Origin: Plantago ovata | Lineage: Eukaryota; Streptophyta; Magnoliopsida; Lamiales; Plantaginaceae | DNA length: 64,000 bases | Assembly (NCBI GenBank): GCA_028274465.1 | Contig: CM051457.1 | Span: 31,469,313-31,533,312 of the forward strand | Direction: 5' to 3' | Shown: piece after piece, positions 1-12,077 of the stretch | How positions within the stretch are numbered: the first letter of the stretch is position 1 | Layout of the letters: each line of letters starts with the position of its first letter | Notes under the pieces: generated by a model | What the model saw: only the letters and a program-made list of their open reading frames with translations | Told to the model about the DNA's origin: nothing | The model's database searches: none | Translations under genes and position numbers: made by a program

Positions 1-641
1 GTGGAAGGACATCAGCTAGGAAGTTCAGGACATGTTCCGTCCAAGAAAACATGTCAATATTGGTTGGTTACAGGGCCGATGCAACAGGACGCCTTGTCCT
101 TACGTCCATATCGCCCTGGAACCGCCCCTAATATTAATACAGCACCCAGTGTCAATGTCCAAAGCGTTTGGTTCCGTCTAGTACTGATCTTTGCTGCAAC
201 CGTTCAAGAAAGAAAACCTGGAAGAAGAATCAAGATCTTAACAGTCAACTAATGGCAAGATAGTGGATCCAACACTCAACGGGTGGCAACTCGGTGGATC
301 CTAAGCAGTTAGGCGTTGGCAATACTTGTGTGGGTAGCTTACCGAACAAGAAACTGCAAGAATCTGCTCCAAGAAAGACTGTCAGGAGAAGGATCATCAG
401 GCCTGGTGGAGATTATTGTAAAAAATCATTAGACTGGGACGTTGTATTTGAGCCTAAGAGGGAAGAAAATCCTCAGCAAAAACAATGCATGTCCGATCAT
501 GTTGAAGAAGACAGCAATAAGTGTGCCGCCTCGACTCAAGGTTCTAGATTAATATGTTTCGCGAAACTAAAAGGGCACAACAAGGCCATAACTGGAATCG
601 CCCTATCATGTGGCTCAAATTTTCTTGGACTATATGTGTAA
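1..641 (+). pseudogene. ZFWD-like CCCH zinc-finger/WD40 gene remnant
   Basis: Two stretches resemble plant ZFWD proteins (CCCH fingers followed by WD40 repeats). Near position 40-110 a finger begins with CQYWLVTG and, after a one-base shift at the GGG run at 73-75, continues RCNRTPCPYVH, giving C-x8-C-x4-C-x3-H. Around 555-620 the piece KLKGHNKAITGIAL matches the start of the first WD repeat of this family (GH...VTGIALPSGS). The second CCCH finger normally between them is not visible, and the WD repeat stops at 641 after GSNFL. At least one further frame change lies near 125. The left end of the window cuts the locus, so upstream exons are unknown. I read it as a decayed copy; a functional gene with unusual introns is less likely. 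Confidence 0.6.
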
Positions 642-795
642 CTTTTGGACTTTACAGTGAGTGACTAACAAGACTTGCTCTTGCCTCTTAAACTTTACAA
701 GAGCAAATGAATCGACTTGATGATTCGATTTCAAATAATACATCAAGTAACATTTGCAAGCGTGATACACTATATACTTCTGGTACCTATCAGTG

Positions 796-3700
796 TTATG
801 CTCCAAGGCTGCTAAACCAGGTAGAGATAGTCTTGGCTAGGACTCTGGTATCATTCAGTGAAAAGGCCTTGATTACTTGGCCGATAGCGTCTGCTGGAGT
901 GTACACAGCTCCTACTTGCCACTGTGGTTCCTGATGTTCAAGAAAAGTGATGCATACAGATTTTAGTTTACTATGTAACTGCCAAACGCTAACACAGTTG
1001 AGAAACTTATCAAATAGCATCAATAGTATGTAGTACCTGTACACATGGTGTTATATGATTACCACCTAAAACCACTTTCTCAAGCTTCCCACCATAAGAT
1101 TCGATACGAGGCTTTAGCGTCTCTTCAAGGAGATCGGTCTCATCAATTGTGTCAGTATTGAACTTAACCTGAATAAGAAGCAAAATTAATATCCATGACC
1201 ACGAGAATAACATTTTACTTTGGTGAGTTAACAAATACCAGTAGTGTGTTCTGAACATTATACAACTTCTTAAAACAATCAAGATTCTCTGCTGGAGTAG
1301 GCCTGAATTCGGACGTCCCTTCTGCTACCTAAAACAAAAACACAAAAATGCAATGTGTTTCAGATATTTACCTAAAGGAATAACTTAATAGGATAATATC
1401 AAACAGAAACACTATACAGAACTCAGCTTGCCTACAACTAACTGCATACCTGACCAAAGACCAATGGTAGCTGATCAACAAATTTCGTAAAAGATACAGT
1501 GGCTTCTGGATCATAGTCAGGCACTATTCTTTCAGCAATTTCTATCAGCGTTTTCAGTCCATCTCCTGAAATTTTGTAAGCCACTAGATCAGTGTAGAAC
1601 TATTTTCACTCATAAAGCATTAGGGCCAATTCTTTTATGGTACTTAAAAAATTAATTTGATGCTTTTACATGACTACAACTGTATGCTGCTTCTGATTTC
1701 AAAGGTGATCTGCTGGACACGAGTTACAAGAGTTGAATGTAGGAACTGACAAAAAACAATGTACCTTAGTTTGCAATAGGTCTTTCTAAACTGGGAAATG
1801 TAATATTATGCAATCTCAAATAAATATAGAACCCCAGTAACAAAATAATCTTGTGAAACACAAGAATTCATATTGGAATTATAATGCAAATAAAATCTTA
1901 ATTACCACTAATAGTCATCAATACCCTAATATTTCTGCATGTGTCATGTCGATGCATCTCTATTTGACAGATAACTCCTTGTCCAGAGGGATAAACGAAC
2001 ATGTGGGGCTAAGGTAACCGAACAGTATACAATAATCATCGTAATATGGGTACAATCTGTTGATAAATTAAGTTACTTTTTGTTCGTTGGCCTACATGGA
2101 TGTCTCTCGTGTAAACATCTACTTCTGCAATATAATTAGATGTCTCATTTCATTTCTATCTTTTAAGGGGATACATCACTGGTTAAGAATGGTTTGTCCT
2201 ATTTAGCTTATGAAAGTAATCAATTTCACTTCAACGCTTTTTAGCTATAAATATTACTATTGTTTTCTATATAAGTTAATATTTCAAACATAATCCTTCA
2301 GTAAATGTCTGTTATTTATTATGATTTGTTCCAAGTGTGGTCTACAAATAACCCATGCCATGCCCTTGAAACTGTATCAGGGGTGGAGTTTTTAACTGCT
2401 CTAGATTTTAACTGAAAACATAACCAGATAACCTCAAGTGTACAAAATATTAGCATATGCAGAAGGTGCAAGGATGTCTTCAATCTTAATGCATAAGAAC
2501 TTGTTAACTTAAGGTAATGATAATGACTCAATGACATGATAGCTAGTTTGTGGTGCTATAAATGTTGAAATTGGTAGGGTGAAAATTAAGTCTTGTCAGT
2601 GTTACCCCCAAAAGTGTATTAGTCAGGGATATTTATCGTTACTACTAACACTTGGATACAGAGTTGCATGTGGTAGTATTACATCTTTGACACCCCTAAC
2701 ACAGTAACACACACACACACACCTTGCATGATTAAACATATGGAGCACGAATTGAACATGACATACCTGAGACACTCTGAGCCATTGAATACACAGGGGA
2801 TGCTTCAATTACTGGCATCATCTGATTGACCAGAGGACCCAACTGCAAAATAGAATTATTGAGTGATTACAAGTGCATGGCAACTTCATCAAATAGCATG
2901 CAAATCTTGGAGACATTAACACAATTCATAGACCAGATCTACAAGTGTTAGACATTGTGGATCAATATCAATCAAAATACTTGAGAAACGAGTGGGTATG
3001 CATTATAATAATTCAATTCATGTGCCTTATTTTCAGCCACAGGTCTAGCAGACTTGGTCTATAGAAGTATTTTATGTTTCACATGTAATTCACACTAGAG
3101 GATATATTTGTGGCGCACAATAACAGTGACAGTCTCTTCGCCAGTTAGAAATTTGTTAGAAACCATTGTGACTTCTTGCAGCTAAAAAAGTATCAAGCAT
3201 ACATGGTCCAGTTACATCAGAATCACCTTAACAAATTCAGCGTATAATAGAAGAAATTACATCTTGTCAAACCAAAACTGAATATCACTACAGAAACTCA
3301 GATATACAAAAGTATGTTCACTACAAATTACAATATCTACATCTCACATGATATGTTGCAGGAAATGATTAATGTAGGTCCTCATAGTGACTTATTAATT
3401 TAGCAGTGATGTAACTATGCAACTTTCCAAAAGAGACGACAAGAGAAAGAACCGACCAGCTATGCTGACCGTTAAGTAAGACTGGAGTAAAACTAATAAT
3501 GCAAAACAATCAAACTATGCAGAATTATCATCTTTAAATTTAAAGGCTACACGAATATCACCTGCTCAAAGTATGGTACAGCCTCTGATGCGGGCCTGTT
3601 GTTGTATGATATTATTGCACTAGCCTTCAAGAACAAATAATTATTCTTTGTCAAATATGGCATTTCTTATTCATCAAACCACACACATATGGCCAGCTGG

Positions 3701-4817
3701 AACTACAAAGTGGCACACTGAACCTTAGGTATCTTTTCACAGAAATAACTCCCCGTAAGGACTTGAAGAAGTGCGCCATTGCTGAAAACCCATATGTGTA
3801 ACATTAGCTTCAACCAGTGATAGTGAAGGCAACATATAAATGTAATTTTCTGAAGAATCTAGACAGAAGTAACAAAATAAAATAGACATAGTTGTCCACT
3901 AAGTTCAAGAGGGAAACTTAACTGAAATAGGAAATACTAGTAACATGGTTTAGACTTTTAACATTCTACATCTACAGGCATATCGACTACCATATAACTT
4001 TACTAGATTTCAATAGACTAATGAGATAGATATTACTCGCGTGACATTGCAAACGTATGTGACAAAGTGCATGTTATCTTGCATACAACGAAAGTTCCAT
4101 GCTATATTAGACAGATCAACAAACAATCACTCCACATAGTAAAAACGAGCACATAATACTCCGACTCTAAGAAACAGTCTGCCAGAAAAAATCATAAGCA
4201 ACCTGTGTCCAACTGAATAGAAGGGAAGGTCAGCTATCTGAGCACCAGATATCCCATTCTCAGGCAACCCATTCTTCAAAACCGAATCCAAACAACCATG
4301 AAACCGGTCATATATCTCCCGGGTAACTTTCTCATGATCAAAAGTCACATTATACGGCACAGATATGATCAAGTAGCCTTCCTTAGCCAACTGTCCCAGC
4401 AAATAACTGCCACACAATTTACAAACACAATCAATCAATTAAGAAACAAAGCTAAACAAATCAAACAGATATAAAATAGCTAGCTGAGTACCTATACGTG
4501 ACCTCAGGCACAGCCCCTATGAAAGCTCCACCTAGAAACTTGATCAAACCCTTGGGCGTTTTTCCATTGGGCGGAGGTATAATCAGACATGAATCGAGGC
4601 GCTTGTATATCTTACTAGTTTCGTTTCTACTGTAAGTGTTTGAAATGTTGATATTGTTGGAGTTTGGGCTAATAGATATGCGTGGGAAGCGGGGATTTCT
4701 GTGATTTGAAGGAGTGTGAGGGGTGAGGTGCAGGGAGTGTTTTGGAAAGGGGAAGTAGTGTATGGGCTTTAGTAGATTGATGCAGGAGGTAGTAGTAGTA
4801 GTAGTAGTAGTCGCCAT
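796..4817 (-). CDS. DUF1350 family protein, probably plastid-targeted alpha/beta-hydrolase-like
   Basis: Nine exons join in one frame: 4492-4817, 4203-4406, 3724-3781, 3562-3624, 2767-2842, 1450-1565, 1239-1328, 1037-1168 and 796-930, all with GT-AG borders, total 1,200 nt and 399 aa. The N-terminus is Ser/Thr/Pro/Asn-rich after MATTTT, as in chloroplast transit peptides. The conserved core begins at CLIIPPPNGKTPKG and continues GGAFIGAVPEVTY, then VPYNVTFDH. GHSNG (residues 175-179, Ser codon split by intron 2) looks like a nucleophile elbow, and GNHITP (His349) lies near the C-terminus, so a hydrolase fold is plausible. These blocks match plant and cyanobacterial DUF1350 proteins as I know them. 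The biochemical role of the family is not established. Length and all core blocks are normal, so the gene looks intact. It is convergent with the ZFWD-like remnant. Confidence 0.9.
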
Positions 4818-5540
4818 TGAAGGTTTGCTAGCAGTTACAGGTGGTTTGAGATGAAAACGAAGAAGAGAGAGAGAGGGGGGGGGGATTGCAATGGTTCCTA
4901 AAATCGTGTTGTTAGGAAGGTATTTACGTGGTTAATTCATAGCGCTTACCTCTTTGCTTTTTTTTTGTTTTTTCTTTCCCTCCTTTTTGCATCTAGATTC
5001 GAACCTTACCAGTTAAATATGCTAAAACTTGGCTCCACCAGTTAGGTAATCTCAACTCAAGTTTAGCTTAAGACTCATTCGATAAAGTGTTTGGGCTGAG
5101 CCTGAATGTATTTTTAAACATGTTTTATCTTAATTGAGTCGAACTCGATCACTAATTTCATAGTATGATTTCACTTTAACTCTTATAAAAGAAATAGCTC
5201 CAAAGGCCGTTAAGAATTTTGATAGGACATCGAATCGAAGCTTAGGCATCTGAGTAAATTTATAGTATGGGAGTATATTTTGAAGTTTTCACTGAAAAGC
5301 AGAATAGGCTTATATTGACAATTTGACATTAATAACAAACAAACATAGGGGATACTGGAATTATAATTCACCTTCCTTGGCTAAACTGGACCTAAGTAAG
5401 CTAGAACAGGATGTTTACTAAAAAACATACAGCAGAAAAAATGATCCAGTCACTAAGACAATTAGCAGCAGGACAAGAACAAGGAACCTGATCTGCTGAG
5501 ATGCCAACTGACTTCTACCCATCTTCATCAACTGACAGCA
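4818..5540. other. Intergenic, with DUF1350 promoter/leader
   Basis: The first ~100 bases upstream of the DUF1350 start contain a GA run followed by a G run (4860-4885); on the coding strand this is a CT-rich patch, common in plant core promoters and leaders. The rest, up to the NLR stop codon at 5541, is AT-rich. No gene or repeat was recognised. Confidence 0.5.
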
Positions 5541-8500
5541 TTAAAGAAAATGACGCACAACCACTTTGCCGCCTGAGGCTTGCTGCTCTTCAGCCATCTT
5601 CATCACGTGTTGCAGGAACACTTCAGTCATCTGCCTAATCTTCACTTCTTGGAGATTCGTGCTTTCCATCAAGTCATCGGGGAGAGCTTTCAGTTTACCA
5701 CATTGCTCGATAGTTAAGCTAGAGAGAGATGACATGGCTCCAGGTTCAACAATTAGCTCTTCTAGAAACCACAAATTCGACAGCTTTAGGCTCTTTAGAC
5801 CTGGAAAGCTACCTTCAGTAAACTCCAGTTTGTTTCCAAGAAATGCATCATTGCACAAGACAAGGCTCCTAAGGCATGGAAATTTGCCTAATATCTTCAT
5901 GGGGTCTTTATTAAATTCAGATGCATTTAAGATCATCTCAGTGAACTGTAAACCGGACCATGCGGGTTCAGCAGATCCTGCTGGATCACCAGAACTAGAC
6001 CCTTCGGAATCAACAGAATTGAAATGATCTTCTAATTCGCCTATATGCCCGTCAATGTCTAAAGCCTGAAGACCATTACATCTCAGCAACTTTCTGACAA
6101 TCTCAATTCTCTCGGCAGAGAAGCTATCAAAATTTCTTACAGAAAGAGATGAGCTGTGCAAGTGTTGATCCCCTTCAACAAAGTTGATCATCCTTTGCAC
6201 ATCATCATTGTTACTGTCAGCAATCCCTTTGAAGTTTTGAAGATTCTTTAGTAATTGTAGGTCATCCGCATCGCATATGCCAGCATGGAAGTTCTCAAGT
6301 GTTTCCAGCCTTGTCAAACCACCCAGCTTCAGCTTCTGATCTGTATCTCTACACTGGAATGACACAGGAAAATACAAATGGAGCAAGCAGGACATTTTCC
6401 ACAAACTGTCTGGTATAATCATCTTGCAAGAACTTCTGACAAGTAAATCCAATGTCTCCAAGAACGGAAACCTGGTAAATGACGTAGGCAACTCCTCAAG
6501 ATAGCATCCTCTGAAACTAAGGTATCTTAGATAAACTAGCTTATCTATACCTCTTGGAAGTTTTCTGGATCTAAAATCTACTCTATCAAAGTCTACAACT
6601 CTTGCACATTGGAATTCCTTCAGATCAGCGATTTCTCCGGGCCATTCCAACACTTCTAGCCCTGCCCATGCTTCCCCTAGGAAACCATCGCCCTTGATGA
6701 GGAGGGACCGAACATGCTTACGCTCTAATATGCTTGAAGATCCATTTGATTCAGGATCGTCCAAGTCTATTGTAATTCTACGCTTTGAAGATAAATTTCC
6801 ACTTTCCACATCCACCATCCGAGCAAACCCTTCCTTTTCTCCTTCAGACTTGCATATTTTGTAAATCCAGTCATGAAGCTCGCAGGATTGAACCTTTATA
6901 ACACCTGCAAGGTCCTCCTTTTGCACCATCACTAGTCTTCTTTGAACAAGTGCATCCAAGTAACGTGCTGCCGTATCCATGCGTGTTTCATCTCCTGCTG
7001 ATACTAGCCCTTCAGCCATCCACATCAAGATTAATTTCTCAACCGGTATAACCTCATCGTTTAGGAAATGGCCCAAGTACAAAAAACATGTCTTAAGCTG
7101 AAACGGCAAGTATGTGTAGCTTAAAGCTAGGATATCCAGTAACTTTTCAAAATTTCCATTCTCTACTGCTGGTAAAGCCTGCAATTTCTCCAGACAGTCC
7201 AGAATATTTCCCCTCGCCATGCCACCAAGAACAGTGAGTGCTAATGGTAGTCCTCTTGATCTACTAATTACTCTCTCCATCATACTTTCTCTGACTTCAT
7301 TCTGTTGCTCCCCGATCGCAACTGTGAGCAACACAAAATTTTTACATATACAACTTGCTGTAGTAATAATAACCATGGAGATCACATCTATGCATCATAC
7401 AGTATAACCCTCTCCAAATCAAACAACGCTTACTACATATTTAACATGTACTTCGAAACGGCATAAATTCCTTAACAAGCAATGTACATAGAACAACTGC
7501 AGTGTCCTGTTTCAGTTAATAAAAAGCTGATTGAAGGTGGTTTTTTGAATTCAAATGGCAGCCTGGTTAACTATAGTTTCCATATTTTCCTGGATTCAAA
7601 CTTAGGAACAATCCTATTAGAGCTTATTTGCAACATTCGACTGTTCTAGAAGAAATCACATGATTAAGTTAAAGTTAGAAGACTAAGTTGAAAACATAAA
7701 GGTTACAGATAGAGACAGAATGTAAGAAATATTATTGCTGAAATAAACTGGCCAGGAAACAGACCTAAGTCGAGAACGGATAAGTGATTTTTGAAGAGTT
7801 CCCAACTGCTGTCATCATTCAAAAGCTCCATCTCATGTACATAGCCTTTGGCCATTCTAGCTTCATCCGGGGAGCAGCGGGTGGTGATGACAATTCTGGT
7901 ACCAAGTTCGGATGCAAATGCAAAACGAATTGTCTCCCAATCTTGAACTGAGCGAACATCGTCTAATACAACAAGGCATCTCCTGTGCACCTGTGCCTTA
8001 TAAAGGCGTTCCATCAACTCAGTAGTCTCAAAAGCCTGGATCTCCTCCTTGCTACATTCGGAAGAGGCGAGCTGGAGCAAAATGCTTGTGGCGATATCCC
8101 TGGCTTGGAATTTGAGCCCCACACGAACCCAAGCCCGGCCCTGGAAATTCATGAGCACAGATGAAGAGTTGAATATCTCCCTGGCAAGAGTCGTCTTGCC
8201 TATTCCGCCCATTCCACATATCCAAATGGAATTAGCCGCAGACGGGTATTCGTTGGAGTTGTCGTTGAACAGAGGGGAAAGCGGGTCATCCATCCCCACG
8301 ATTTTTTCTGGAACTGGATGCTGCTGTTCATCTGAGAACAAATCAGTAACTGATTGCGGTTCTCCCCCGTTATTCCCGCATATATTGCACAAACTGTCCA
8401 TCCTATCCTTGAGAGGCTGGAAATCATCCTGAGAGCTGTTTGTAGCCTTCGATGAACGACGACGAGGACAACCTCGTCGAATGAACCTGATTGCTGAGGA

Positions 8501-8785
8501 TTGTGGTTGATTCTCCACCCTTTGTTCTTCATCAGGATATTGCTGTTGCAGGTAACGAAACTCGGCAGCATCTTCGACGTCGTAAGCCAATTGTATGACT
8601 TGTTTCTCAAAATCACCATTGGAGTTGTTGCGCTTCAACAAGAAACGCTCAATGTCCCCCAACTGTGAATTTAGCTGTTCAACTCCGTTTCTAAATGATA
8701 CGGAGAGTTTATCACCTGGAACTTTGTCAGATACCAAAAAGGCAAGTCTTCTTCTCACACCCAACACCATGCCAACTGCAGCCAT
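5541..8785 (-). CDS. CC-NB-ARC-LRR (NLR) disease-resistance-type protein
   Basis: Two exons, 7765-8785 and 5541-7321, join in frame (TTA G | TT GCG) across a 443-bp intron to give 933 aa. I chose the Met of MAAVGMVLGVRRRLAFLV as start because CC-type NLRs usually begin this way; an in-frame Met 14 codons upstream (8827) would give 947 aa. Counting from that upstream Met: an Rx-type N-terminal coiled coil (about 15-100), P-loop GMGGIGKTT (205-213), kinase-2 LVVLDDV (285-291), RNBS-B TRIVITTR (~310-317), GLPLAL (378-383), RNBS-D CFLYLGHF (433-440), and ELHD in the place of MHD (502-505). Degenerate leucine-rich repeats follow to the C-terminus. The EDVID-type motif reads YDVEDAAE. Such receptors detect pathogen effectors and trigger cell death in the cytoplasm. 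All core motifs are present and the frame is open. Eroded LRR copies lie at 40.0, 42.9 and 54.5 kb. Confidence 0.9.
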
Positions 8786-9483
8786 TACTGTTAAATTAAC
8801 AAGGTAAGTGAGAATCTGTAAGGACAAGGAGCTATGGCTGAAACCTGAAAGTTATTGAACTTTTCAAGTAATTGAAAATGACTACTGTTGACCTGTAGCT
8901 GTGTTAGTCTAGTCAGCTGAAAGACTGGTAGGTATACTTGTTTCTTAATCTTAGTTGACTGACTTGGCAACTTCGTGTGGTCTTCGTCAAGAAAGCATAA
9001 TGTTTCCTGTCCAACTGGCCCGGCTACTTTACAGACGCGGTAACTTTTGATACAGTACCCTGAGCCAATTCGAGCATACATCCCAAATATACAAATTGCA
9101 TGGTGGGGTACAAAAGCCAACATCCAGAACCAGAAAGAACCTTTCACAAAACATCTTGTACTTCTTTTCATGCCCAGTTAGACCTGCATGCAACATTCGA
9201 TTTCCGATAAGTAAAATACTAAAGAGTAAGAGTGTCAGGACACCATTGATGACGTACTGTGACTTGTTAATGTATGATAGAGCACGGTTCAGGAAGATCA
9301 TCCATTAAACATAGAGTTTCACCATCCAAATAGTTTGCTCATCGATACTTAAGCAATTGAAACAACTTAAGACAGACAATTGTCCAACAATACATTGCTT
9401 ATTCCATCTTCTTGCATACATAACTTTCCCTAACTTTTAAGAAAAAGATCACATGTGCATAAGAATTTCAATGAAAATTAGGA
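8786..9483. other. Spacer between NLR and DUF247 genes
   Basis: Holds the promoter and leader of the NLR gene and the 3' region of the DUF247 gene, both on the minus strand. I saw no conserved coding block, tRNA-like sequence or repeat. Confidence 0.5.
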
Positions 9484-11016
9484 TCAGGATGGGCGGCCTT
9501 GGCTCCGCCCTTGCTGATAGGAGAGTATTGTGAAGACAGTCTGCAGCAGAGTAAGAAGTGCAACCACGTTTAGAATGTTCTTGATTTGGGCCCATGGAGG
9601 GCCAGAGTAATCCCTTATCTTGCGCTTCAGAATGCGGAAATCATGAGTCAGTGCTGTCTCTTTGTTGCTTAGCCTTCTCAACATCTCCGGCAAATCATCA
9701 TCGTAGTCAGGATTATTCCTAGGAACTTGAAAGATTCCCTTTCTTTGCAAGAGTTTCACATCTCTCGGTGTTCGAATGAGGTCACTCATGAACCGAACGT
9801 AGGAACTCACTTCCCCACTCTGATTCTCCTCTGGTTTCCGACTAGTCTCCTCGTAGGCTGTCAGGGTCCGGAATATCATCTCCACATCATCATCAATATG
9901 AACTGGAAAAGCAGGTAGATAAAGAACGGCACCGAAATAGTAACTAGTGAAACTAATGCTTCTAACTCCTCCATTCCTCAATCTTTTAATGCATATGCCT
10001 AATTCATTCAACTCTGTAGCACTCAGGAAATCTCTCCTGTCACTGTCGTCAGACGACCTTCTTCTTCGGCCTAATTCACCAAGGGAACCACCTGCTGCGC
10101 TATTTCTCTCTCCAGCTTGCAAGTCTATGTCCCGGTCTAGCTCTTGTATGCTCGATTTCTTCTTAACCGGACCCGGCCCGAGAATCAAGTTATGGAGGCT
10201 ATGGAGAAGATCACAAGGCTGCTGCTGGTCCTGCTCCGGTGAGATCAACAGCTCGTATAACACTTTCTTGCACAGTGACGAAGTGGGTGGAGATACCCAA
10301 TTCCCATTTTGTATCAAGTCTTTGAAAAATTTGGCAGCCATTAGTTCCTTGAGGACGACCAAAGGAATCTGGTTCCCAACAAAGAACATGGACTCTATCC
10401 ACCTCTTGGCATCTTTCTTGTTCTGTTTGGTCCCGAAAATGACATCATTCGAAGGATATCCAAGCTGCTCCCGACCTCCGAGGATCAACAAGGCTAATTG
10501 AAGAAAGAAACAAGCATCATGAGCCATCATTCGGCGGAATTCAGAATGAGAACATTCTAGTTTATCGCCATAGATCTTCTTAGCCTCTTCTTCTTTCCTT
10601 CTTATTATAAGCAAGAAATCCTCCCTGGCCTTAGATGGGTTATCGGGCAATGCTTTCTTCAACACATGCTCGAAAGATTTCTTCTTGGTGTCCAACATGG
10701 AGGGCTGGTCTCTACCATAACACGGACCAAATCTTGGAAGTGACACATCCAATTTACCACTAGTATTACTCATCTTCTTAGTAGTCCGCGGCTGCTGCAA
10801 ATTATTATTTCCATCAGTGGTGCTTGGTGGATCATCGTCGGGTATATCACCTTCCACGACTATCATTCGATTGGTTGGCAATCTTAATATCCTCCGAGGC
10901 TCAGGATCAGTACCGACCTTGTCCAGGAGGCGCATCCCGAGCTCTAGGTCATGGTCTCCGTTGAGGGAGCTGTTGCTGCTAACTAGCACCTGCTTGAGTC
11001 TTGTAAATAAGGACAT
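9484..11016 (-). CDS. DUF247 (UPF0481) plant membrane protein
   Basis: A single uninterrupted frame of 510 aa, taking the Met of MSLFTRLKQVL as start; the reading frame is open 25 codons further upstream, but that part looks like leader. Family hallmarks are the aspartate-centred DACFFLQLALL block, VGNQIPLVVLKEL, the Cys/Leu-rich helix around the middle (CDLLHSLHNLIL), ELGICIKRL, and a late hydrophobic helix (NILNVVALLTLLQTVFTILS) that predicts one C-terminal membrane anchor. DUF247 proteins are plant-specific and mostly of unknown function; some members act in self-incompatibility and root or fruit traits. The sequence between the core blocks is charged and low-complexity (DRRDF, RRRRSSDDSD). 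It sits directly upstream of the NLR gene on the same strand. A damaged partial copy lies at 34.1-34.7 kb. Confidence 0.9.
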   Translation of the reverse strand: MSLFTRLKQVLVSSNSSLNGDHDLELGMRLLDKVGTDPEPRRILRLPTNRMIVVEGDIPDDDPPSTTDGNNNLQQPRTTKKMSNTSGKLDVSLPRFGPCYGRDQPSMLDTKKKSFEHVLKKALPDNPSKAREDFLLIIRRKEEEAKKIYGDKLECSHSEFRRMMAHDACFFLQLALLILGGREQLGYPSNDVIFGTKQNKKDAKRWIESMFFVGNQIPLVVLKELMAAKFFKDLIQNGNWVSPPTSSLCKKVLYELLISPEQDQQQPCDLLHSLHNLILGPGPVKKKSSIQELDRDIDLQAGERNSAAGGSLGELGRRRRSSDDSDRRDFLSATELNELGICIKRLRNGGVRSISFTSYYFGAVLYLPAFPVHIDDDVEMIFRTLTAYEETSRKPEENQSGEVSSYVRFMSDLIRTPRDVKLLQRKGIFQVPRNNPDYDDDLPEMLRRLSNKETALTHDFRILKRKIRDYSGPPWAQIKNILNVVALLTLLQTVFTILSYQQGRSQGRPS

Positions 11017-12077
11017 CGATCGATTAATCTTGTTGGCCTCCCTAAACTCCAAAAATAAACAAATCAATAACAGTTGATTAGTAATGCACACTAAACTGCA
11101 AATAGCAATAGATAGATATACATTTGTTTCAACTGAAGAATACGAACATGAAACTTACTACTTGCACAGGACCTCCAGCTTCTCAGTCACTGTATTGAGC
11201 AAATGTCTTTTTCTTTTCTTTTTTTTTTTTCCTGCAAAACTTGTTAATGTCTTGGTCTTTGGTCTATTTTTTTTCATTTTAACTAAAGAAGTATTGATTT
11301 CTTGACTTTTAAAAGGTCAAGGGCAAAAGTACATGTTGATTGGATTCTTCTGTTTCCATCATTTTACGACTTTGTTGTCATGGGACAAGATCACACGAGA
11401 GAGGGGCCCAAGGACATATTATTGAGAGAAACAGACAAAAGAATCAACTATCTAAGATTCTAGGAAGGACCAGGTTTCTTCTGAGTTACATCAGTGAAAC
11501 GGGTGGAAACCCGCTAGAACCACCATACACATTACTTCCGCACATAAACCTTGGTTCATGTACGGTAATCTCATACATTCAGCATCAAAATTCCCAAAGA
11601 ATATGTCACGTTTCATTTTAGCCACGTAGATTAAATTATAAGGTAAACAATTCATCTCCTGACGAACCATAACTTCAAAAAAGACAACATAACATAAGTA
11701 GAATTGAATATTACATCAAGTGTATACAATTAGTGCAATGACAGCACATGCAAGACAAATTAATCAAGATCAACACACCTTCAAAGTTGAATGAATGAAA
11801 CTCGCATTCATTGATATAACAAGGCAACAAGCAAATCACAACTTTGCATGTACCAATTTCTGATCATGTCAAAAGCTTGGTAAAAGTCAGATGTCAATCA
11901 ATGGACAACCTATCTTCTATATGGTCACAGCTTACTTTCTCATATTGCTCTTATAGTATAGGATAGATCTCAGCTAGAAACTGAAATAATCCGGTTTCTA
12001 AAGTATAATCAGATATGACCATTAATTCCTTCAAGGATCAGTGAACAGAGTACATTTGACAACGATTGTTGTTTATT
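11017..12077. other. Spacer upstream of DUF247, downstream of ALKBH8
   Basis: The first ~130 bases (to about 11150) are leader/promoter of the DUF247 gene and are also present in the pseudogene copy at 34.6-34.7 kb, so the duplication included the upstream region. The rest is AT-rich with T-runs near 11220. No coding block was recognised. Confidence 0.5.

Noticed and set aside
5566-6027. Plus-strand frame of 153 codons
   Set aside because: Antisense shadow of the NLR leucine-rich repeats; no similarity of its own.
8049-8807. Plus-strand frames opposite the NLR first exon
   Set aside because: Antisense to the NB-ARC coding sequence, which shows all expected motifs.
9947-10501. Plus-strand frame of 184 codons
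   Set aside because: Antisense to the DUF247 exon; no signal of its own.
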